This document shows positions 45,385 to 48,736 of a stretch of 48,736 nucleotides of DNA, piece by piece. The stretch comes from a virus: the IMG/VR virus record IMGVR_UViG_3300004369_000026, positions 1-48,736 of that record; one strand, given 5' to 3'. Below the pieces are notes generated by a model, which was not told where the DNA came from, made no database searches, and saw only the letters and a list, made by a program, of their open reading frames with translations. A program made the translations under genes and the position numbers. How positions within the stretch are numbered: position 1 is the first letter of the stretch; every line of letters starts with the position of its first letter.

Positions 45385-46140
45385 ATGCCTGAAGTTATGA
45401 CTGTAGTTGACTTACTTCCATCTCCTTTGTATGTTCAGGAGTGTCCATTTCATGATAAAGTTAAATCTTTATTTTTGGCAGAAATTGAGCAGCAAGACGG
45501 AGAAATCATAAAAAATCCACGATCTCATTCGTTGACCCATATAGATCACTATTCTGTAATTCAAGATGATCGTTTTTCGCGGTTTAGAACATGGGTAGAA
45601 AACTGTGCCGAAGACTTTATGTCAAATGTCATGGGATATTACCTCCCAGAGACAATGCAGGTCACAGATAGTTGGATCAATATATGCAATGAAGGTGGAT
45701 ATCAATCACCACATTTTCATTCTAATTCGGTGATTAGTGCCTTATATTATGTCAACTTTGACCCAGAGAAACACTCCCACACATATTTTGGCAGACCAAG
45801 ATTGGGCATGTCATATCCACAATATAATGCACTTCAGATTCCATACCATAAAGAAACCAGGTACAATCAATTTGATTGTGTAACTGGTGCAGAGGGTAGA
45901 TTGTTCTTGTGGGAATCACACATGATTCATGGATTCAAAGTTAATAATCACCCCAATCGCATCACAGTTGCTATGAACTTGATGCCCACCGTAATTTCTA
46001 ACGGGGATTATGGGTGGAGGGTTCAACTTCTCGAACAAAGTGAACGAGAGGAGCACGTTTCTGCCTGGCGTCAGGGTCAACTCTGGGATTTGCCTAACCT
46101 GTTGCCAAAGGATCAGGAAGGCGGTACAGTAGGCGAGTAG
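45385..46140 (+). CDS. Putative 2-oxoglutarate/Fe(II) dioxygenase (sixth, TIGR02466-like)
   Basis: 251 residues. NICNEGGYQSPHFHSNSVIS carries H110-x-H112, with LYYVNFDPE after it; distal H182 (SHMIHGFKVNN) and R192 (NRITVAMN) complete the site. The HxH layout is like the 1653 protein. The ATG directly abuts the upstream terminator T run and lacks a Shine-Dalgarno; Met5 at 45397 is an alternative start. Substrate unknown. Confidence 0.78.
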   Translation: MPEVMTVVDLLPSPLYVQECPFHDKVKSLFLAEIEQQDGEIIKNPRSHSLTHIDHYSVIQDDRFSRFRTWVENCAEDFMSNVMGYYLPETMQVTDSWINICNEGGYQSPHFHSNSVISALYYVNFDPEKHSHTYFGRPRLGMSYPQYNALQIPYHKETRYNQFDCVTGAEGRLFLWESHMIHGFKVNNHPNRITVAMNLMPTVISNGDYGWRVQLLEQSEREEHVSAWRQGQLWDLPNLLPKDQEGGTVGE

Positions 46141-46152
46141 GTTAAAAGACCC

Positions 46153-46515
46153 ATGAAACTCTGGAACGCACTAATTAAGACCGCTGGCGGTCGTCTGGCG
46201 AGGGTAGAGTTTGAGTCTCCCAGTCATTGGCGTGGTGATGCTGCTGCACAAGCAAAAAGTGCCTATGGTGCGAGTGAAGTAGTCTCCATTGATCCTGCTA
46301 CAATTCCTGTTAAGGATGCACCGAGTGCGCCTAGACCAAACATTTCCACTGCTGCTCTTGTATCCACATCTTTCCTGGATCATGCTGTAGGTTGGTTGGT
46401 GATTGTGCCTATTGTAGCAATTTGCATGGCACTACCAATTATTCCTATTGCTGCTGCAGTTGGTTATGCTGTCTGGTTTACCGTAAAACTCGCCAAGACT
46501 GGACCTTGGAATTAG
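46153..46515 (+). CDS. Membrane protein with C-terminal hydrophobic region
   Basis: 120 residues. The N-terminal 75 are soluble (ARVEFESPSHWRGDAAAQAK, then SAYGASEVVSIDP), then about 35 very hydrophobic residues (WLVIVPIVAICMALPIIPIA, AAVGYAVWF) that could form one long or two short membrane helices, ending KLAKTGPWN. I recall proteins of this kind in cyanophages; a holin-like role is possible but unproven. Confidence 0.65.
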   Translation: MKLWNALIKTAGGRLARVEFESPSHWRGDAAAQAKSAYGASEVVSIDPATIPVKDAPSAPRPNISTAALVSTSFLDHAVGWLVIVPIVAICMALPIIPIAAAVGYAVWFTVKLAKTGPWN

Positions 46516-46518
46516 AAT

Positions 46519-46526
46519 ACTAAATA
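46519..46526 (+). promoter_or_regulatory. Late-type octamer
   Basis: ACTAAATA, 23 nt before ATG 46550, just after the upstream stop. Confidence 0.55.
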
Positions 46527-46549
46527 ATCTGTCAAGTCATTATTGTAAA

Positions 46550-46906
46550 ATGAGCGAACAACCAGAAAAGCAATTACTGCAACAAAATCCCCCAGTGGAG
46601 TCTGCTGGTTCTACATTTGTTGGTAAGGGTGAAGATGGTCCACAAAGAATGGATCGTCTGAATAAACAGGTCAAGATTATGTCTGCGACTCTTGGTAACC
46701 TTGATGGTAGACTTTGTGCCCTTGAGAAACTATTGGTACAGGCGATTGGTTATCAACAAACTATTACCAATGTTGTACGCACAACATCAGAAGTAGAGGC
46801 AGAAGTAAGAGCATTGCGTCAAGAATTGGAATCTCTCCGCGCTGAATCTCGTTTCGATATGGGTGCGGGTGCTCCTCTTGATCCAGCAGTTGCACCACTT
46901 GGATAA
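46550..46906 (+). CDS. Coiled-coil hypothetical protein
   Basis: 118 residues, MSEQPEKQLLQQNPPVESAG... Residues 35-100 form a long coiled coil (MSATLGNLDGRLCALEKLLV, ... EVEAEVRALRQELESLRAES). The ends are flexible and rich in Gly, Ala and Pro. Behind a late octamer, so possibly a virion or assembly protein. Function unknown. Confidence 0.65.
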   Translation: MSEQPEKQLLQQNPPVESAGSTFVGKGEDGPQRMDRLNKQVKIMSATLGNLDGRLCALEKLLVQAIGYQQTITNVVRTTSEVEAEVRALRQELESLRAESRFDMGAGAPLDPAVAPLG

Positions 46907-46920
46907 CTGTCCACAACCCA

Positions 46921-46949
46921 TTGACTCCTGACTCAATCCACTCTATATT
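46921..46949 (+). promoter_or_regulatory. Sigma70-like promoter
   Basis: TTGACT (46921-46926), 17 nt, TATATT (46944-46949), followed by ATTATTGTTCACCCAACACAAC. The downstream sequence parallels that after the 28995 promoter. Confidence 0.75.
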
Positions 46950-46973
46950 ATTATTGTTCACCCAACACAACAC

Positions 46974-47120
46974 ATGAACAAAGACTTTGAATACGAGTAC
47001 AGCGATTTCGATGAACTCTATGATTCAATGATGGAATCTGGTCCCGAAGATTGGTTGCCTGAAGCAAGCATTCAGGAGAGTTTCGATGCTGAAACTATGA
47101 AACTTCTGAACCAGTTCTGA
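46974..47120 (+). CDS. Small acidic protein with its own promoter and terminator
   Basis: ATG 46974 to TGA 47118-47120, 48 residues, MNKDFEYEYSDFDELYDSMM..., very acidic (net strongly negative), ending KLLNQF. It is a single-gene transcription unit between the 46921 promoter and the 47147 terminator, as expected for an early phage effector. Very acidic small phage proteins sometimes mimic DNA or bind host RNA polymerase; that is speculation. Confidence 0.65.
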   Translation: MNKDFEYEYSDFDELYDSMMESGPEDWLPEASIQESFDAETMKLLNQF

Positions 47121-47146
47121 CACTGTGACAGTTCAATAACCTGCAC

Positions 47147-47175
47147 ACGGGGGTCGCCAAGACCCCCGTTTTTTT
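47147..47175 (+). terminator. Strong intrinsic terminator
   Basis: ACGGGGGTC (47147-47155), GCCAA loop, GACCCCCGT (47161-47169) and seven T to 47175. A 9-bp nearly all-GC stem. Confidence 0.92.
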
Positions 47176-47182
47176 GTATTAT
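47154..47182 (+). promoter_or_regulatory. Possible promoter overlapping the terminator
   Basis: TCGCCA (47154-47159) in the terminator loop, 17 nt, TATTAT (47177-47182). The arrangement copies the terminator/promoter pair at 837-869. It would drive the helicase gene. Confidence 0.4.
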
Positions 47183-47206
47183 TATCTTATCGACCGCAAC
47201 GCATCA

Positions 47207-48391
47207 ATGCAACTCCGTCCTCATCAGGAAAAGATTCTTGATCGTATGTTTGCTTATCATAAAGGACAGATCATTGTTCCTACTGGCGGTGGTAAAACAT
47301 TGACGATGATTGTTGATACTCAGACCACTTACGATCTTATCAAGAAAGGGACCACCACAGTTGTTGTAGCACCTCGTATCCTTCTTGCTGAACAACTCTG
47401 TCAAGAGTTTCTAGAAGTTATTGACACCAAATATACTCATGTGATGCACGTTCACAGTGGTGAAACTCATCACTTCTCTTCTACTAACCCCGAGAAGATT
47501 CACCTGTTTGCTAACACTGCCCGCACCGCAGGTGAGAACGTTATTATCTTCACTACCTATCATTCTCTGCACCGTGTAATGGATGCAGATATTGAGGTCA
47601 ACACGATCTACTTTGATGAGGCACACAACAGTATCACTCGCAACTTCTTTCCTCCTACTGAGTTCTTCTCCAATGAGGCAGATCGTTGTTATTTCTTTAC
47701 TGCAACTCCCAAACATTCTTTGACTGTGAAGAAACCAGGGATGAATGACGTTGATGTTTATGGTCAGGTAATTTGTCAGGTTCCTGCACCCGAACTGGTG
47801 GAGGGTGGTTATATTCTGCCCCCTAAAGTTAATGTCCGTCAACTTCCACTTTCCAAGGACAAGAACAACTGGCAACGTGATGCGGACTACCTGCATCAGA
47901 CGATCGTGGATGACAACAAAAACCAAGTTCTTGTGTGTGCCCGCACTACCAAACAGATCATCAATGTGATCCAAAATACTAACTTTGTCACTAAGATTGC
48001 TGCAGAGGGTTATTCTTGGATGGTGATTACTTCCAAGACTGGCGCTATCATTGACGGTCACAAAGTCAATCGCGAAAAGTTCTTTGAAACTCTGAATGCC
48101 TGGGGTAAAGATTCCTCCAAGAAGTTTATTGTTCTTCACCACTCTATTCTATCAGAGGGTATCAATGTTAATGGTCTTCAATCTGTTATTTTCCTTCGCA
48201 ATATGGATTATGTTGGTATCTCTCAAACTGTGGGTCGGGTGATTCGTCTCGGTGATGAATCTAAGACTTACGGTCTAGTCACCATCCCAACTTATGACAA
48301 CGTTGGTATCAGCACTGCCCGCAAAGTGCAGGCAGTTGTAGACACCATCTTCAATCAAGGTCAACCCGCTATCTCCGAGATTCGCAAATGA
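47207..48391 (+). CDS. Superfamily 2 DNA/RNA helicase (UvsW-like core)
   Basis: 394 residues from ATG 47207; an upstream TTG at 47174 lies in the terminator T run and is rejected. Motifs: Q-like LRPHQEKIL (3-11), Walker A VPTGGGKT (24-31), DEAH (137-140), TATP (165-168) and QTVGRVIRLG near 360. The fold is like T4 UvsW, which remodels branched DNA, but the N-terminal UvsW arm is missing. It could act in recombination or on RNA. The next gene overlaps by ATGA. Confidence 0.85.
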   Translation: MQLRPHQEKILDRMFAYHKGQIIVPTGGGKTLTMIVDTQTTYDLIKKGTTTVVVAPRILLAEQLCQEFLEVIDTKYTHVMHVHSGETHHFSSTNPEKIHLFANTARTAGENVIIFTTYHSLHRVMDADIEVNTIYFDEAHNSITRNFFPPTEFFSNEADRCYFFTATPKHSLTVKKPGMNDVDVYGQVICQVPAPELVEGGYILPPKVNVRQLPLSKDKNNWQRDADYLHQTIVDDNKNQVLVCARTTKQIINVIQNTNFVTKIAAEGYSWMVITSKTGAIIDGHKVNREKFFETLNAWGKDSSKKFIVLHHSILSEGINVNGLQSVIFLRNMDYVGISQTVGRVIRLGDESKTYGLVTIPTYDNVGISTARKVQAVVDTIFNQGQPAISEIRK

Positions 48392-48591
48392 ACTACACCA
48401 AACAACAACTAATTGATGCACTTCAACGGGAGTATGAGTGGTTATGCCATGATGATTTCGATCCTGATGAAGATCTAACAATGGAAGAACATCTAGATAT
48501 GCTGCAGCAACTATCCTATGATGAGTTGGTAGAAGAGACATCGACCGATGACATTTTCACGTTAGATGAGTTTATGAGGACGTATGGGTAG
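48388..48591 (+). CDS. Small acidic hypothetical protein
   Basis: 67 residues, MNYTKQQLIDALQREYEWLC..., acidic and helical (DFDPDEDLTMEEHLDMLQQL). ATGA overlap with the helicase, so translationally coupled. The next gene starts inside its last codons. Function unknown. Confidence 0.65.
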   Translation: MNYTKQQLIDALQREYEWLCHDDFDPDEDLTMEEHLDMLQQLSYDELVEETSTDDIFTLDEFMRTYG

Positions 48592-48736
48592 AGAGCAAAA
48601 GTATTACAACTGTAACTCAAGTTTATTAGATCCAGTTTGTGTGAGAGATTATGTATCTCCTGATGGAATGTGGGCAGTAGTGCCATGCATTGGTGACAAA
48701 GAGTGGGTTATCATTCACAATGGAAGTGTGCTCAGT
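48584..48736 (+). CDS. 5' part of a gene cut by the window end
   Basis: ATG 48584 opens a frame that stays open to the last base, giving 51 residues, MGREQKYYNCNSSLLDPVCV... then PDGMWAVVPCIGDKEWVIIH. It overlaps the previous gene by 8 nt. No family recognised; the rest lies outside the window. Confidence 0.55.
   Translation, partial: MGREQKYYNCNSSLLDPVCVRDYVSPDGMWAVVPCIGDKEWVIIHNGSVLS

Noticed and set aside
47174-47206. Upstream TTG start for the helicase, adding MYYYLIDRNAS
   Set aside because: It lies at the end of the terminator T run. ATG 47207 starts just before the conserved LRPHQ motif, as in other SF2 helicases.

Overview
The window is a contiguous, almost fully coding piece of a T4-like myovirus that infects marine picocyanobacteria (Synechococcus or Prochlorococcus type). 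T4 homologues I recognise directly are gp4, gp5, gp26, gp27, gp32, gp33, gp48, gp53, gp54 and gp59. They sit beside genes typical of cyanophages: transaldolase talC, a CP12-like Calvin-cycle inhibitor, thyX, phoH, a NodU-type carbamoyltransferase and six putative 2-oxoglutarate/Fe(II) oxygenases. Genes are packed with TAATG/ATGA overlaps. Many are under 100 codons, and several of these are shorter than 60 codons.

Layout. 1-7.3 kb: a plus-strand run of small genes, many with one membrane segment. It opens with a glutamine-riboswitch-like RNA and holds two oxygenases, talC and a glutaredoxin. 7.3-11.8 kb: nucleotide metabolism and replication/late transcription (thyX, phoH, a RecB/MGME1-type exonuclease, gp33, gp59, a DUF1825-like protein and gp32 behind a strong sigma70-like promoter). 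11.8-15.3 kb: minus-strand baseplate/head-completion operon (gp53, gp48, an unnamed neck-type protein, gp4). 15.3-28.1 kb: plus-strand tail hub operon (gp54, gp26, two large proteins carrying a lysozyme-like and a CHAP-like domain, gp27-like, CP12, gp5-like, a separate spike and two further structural proteins). 28.1-30 kb: small genes, then an RNA cluster: tRNA-Leu(UAA), tRNA-Thr(UGU), a circularly permuted tmRNA and tRNA-Ala(UGC). 30-33 kb: oxygenase, carbamoyltransferase and small genes. 33.1-39.9 kb: a 2259-residue tail fibre ending in an S74 intramolecular chaperone. 39.9-43.7 kb: two oxygenases, an unknown protein and, on the minus strand, a glycine-rich adhesin resembling the polyglycine-II gp38 adhesins. 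43.7-48.7 kb: a DUF262-like/HNH protein, another oxygenase, small genes and an SF2 helicase.

Two promoter classes can be read from the sequence. Sigma70-like sites (TTGACN or TTGCCA, about 17 nt, TATAAT or TATATT) lie before gp32, before the talC group and before several small genes. T4-late-type octamers (TCTAAATA, GATAAATA and similar) lie before structural genes, including an overlapping divergent pair at 43.72 kb.

The most striking content is RNA. The phage carries its own permuted tmRNA whose predicted tag (ANKIVRFSRQSAPVAA) closely resembles marine cyanobacterial tags as I remember them. It lies between tRNA-Thr and tRNA-Ala. At the left end, the conserved blocks of the glutamine riboswitch appear in circularly permuted order, with a 9-bp helix that buries the start codon of the next small gene. 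All assignments come from reading the sequence; no database search was run.
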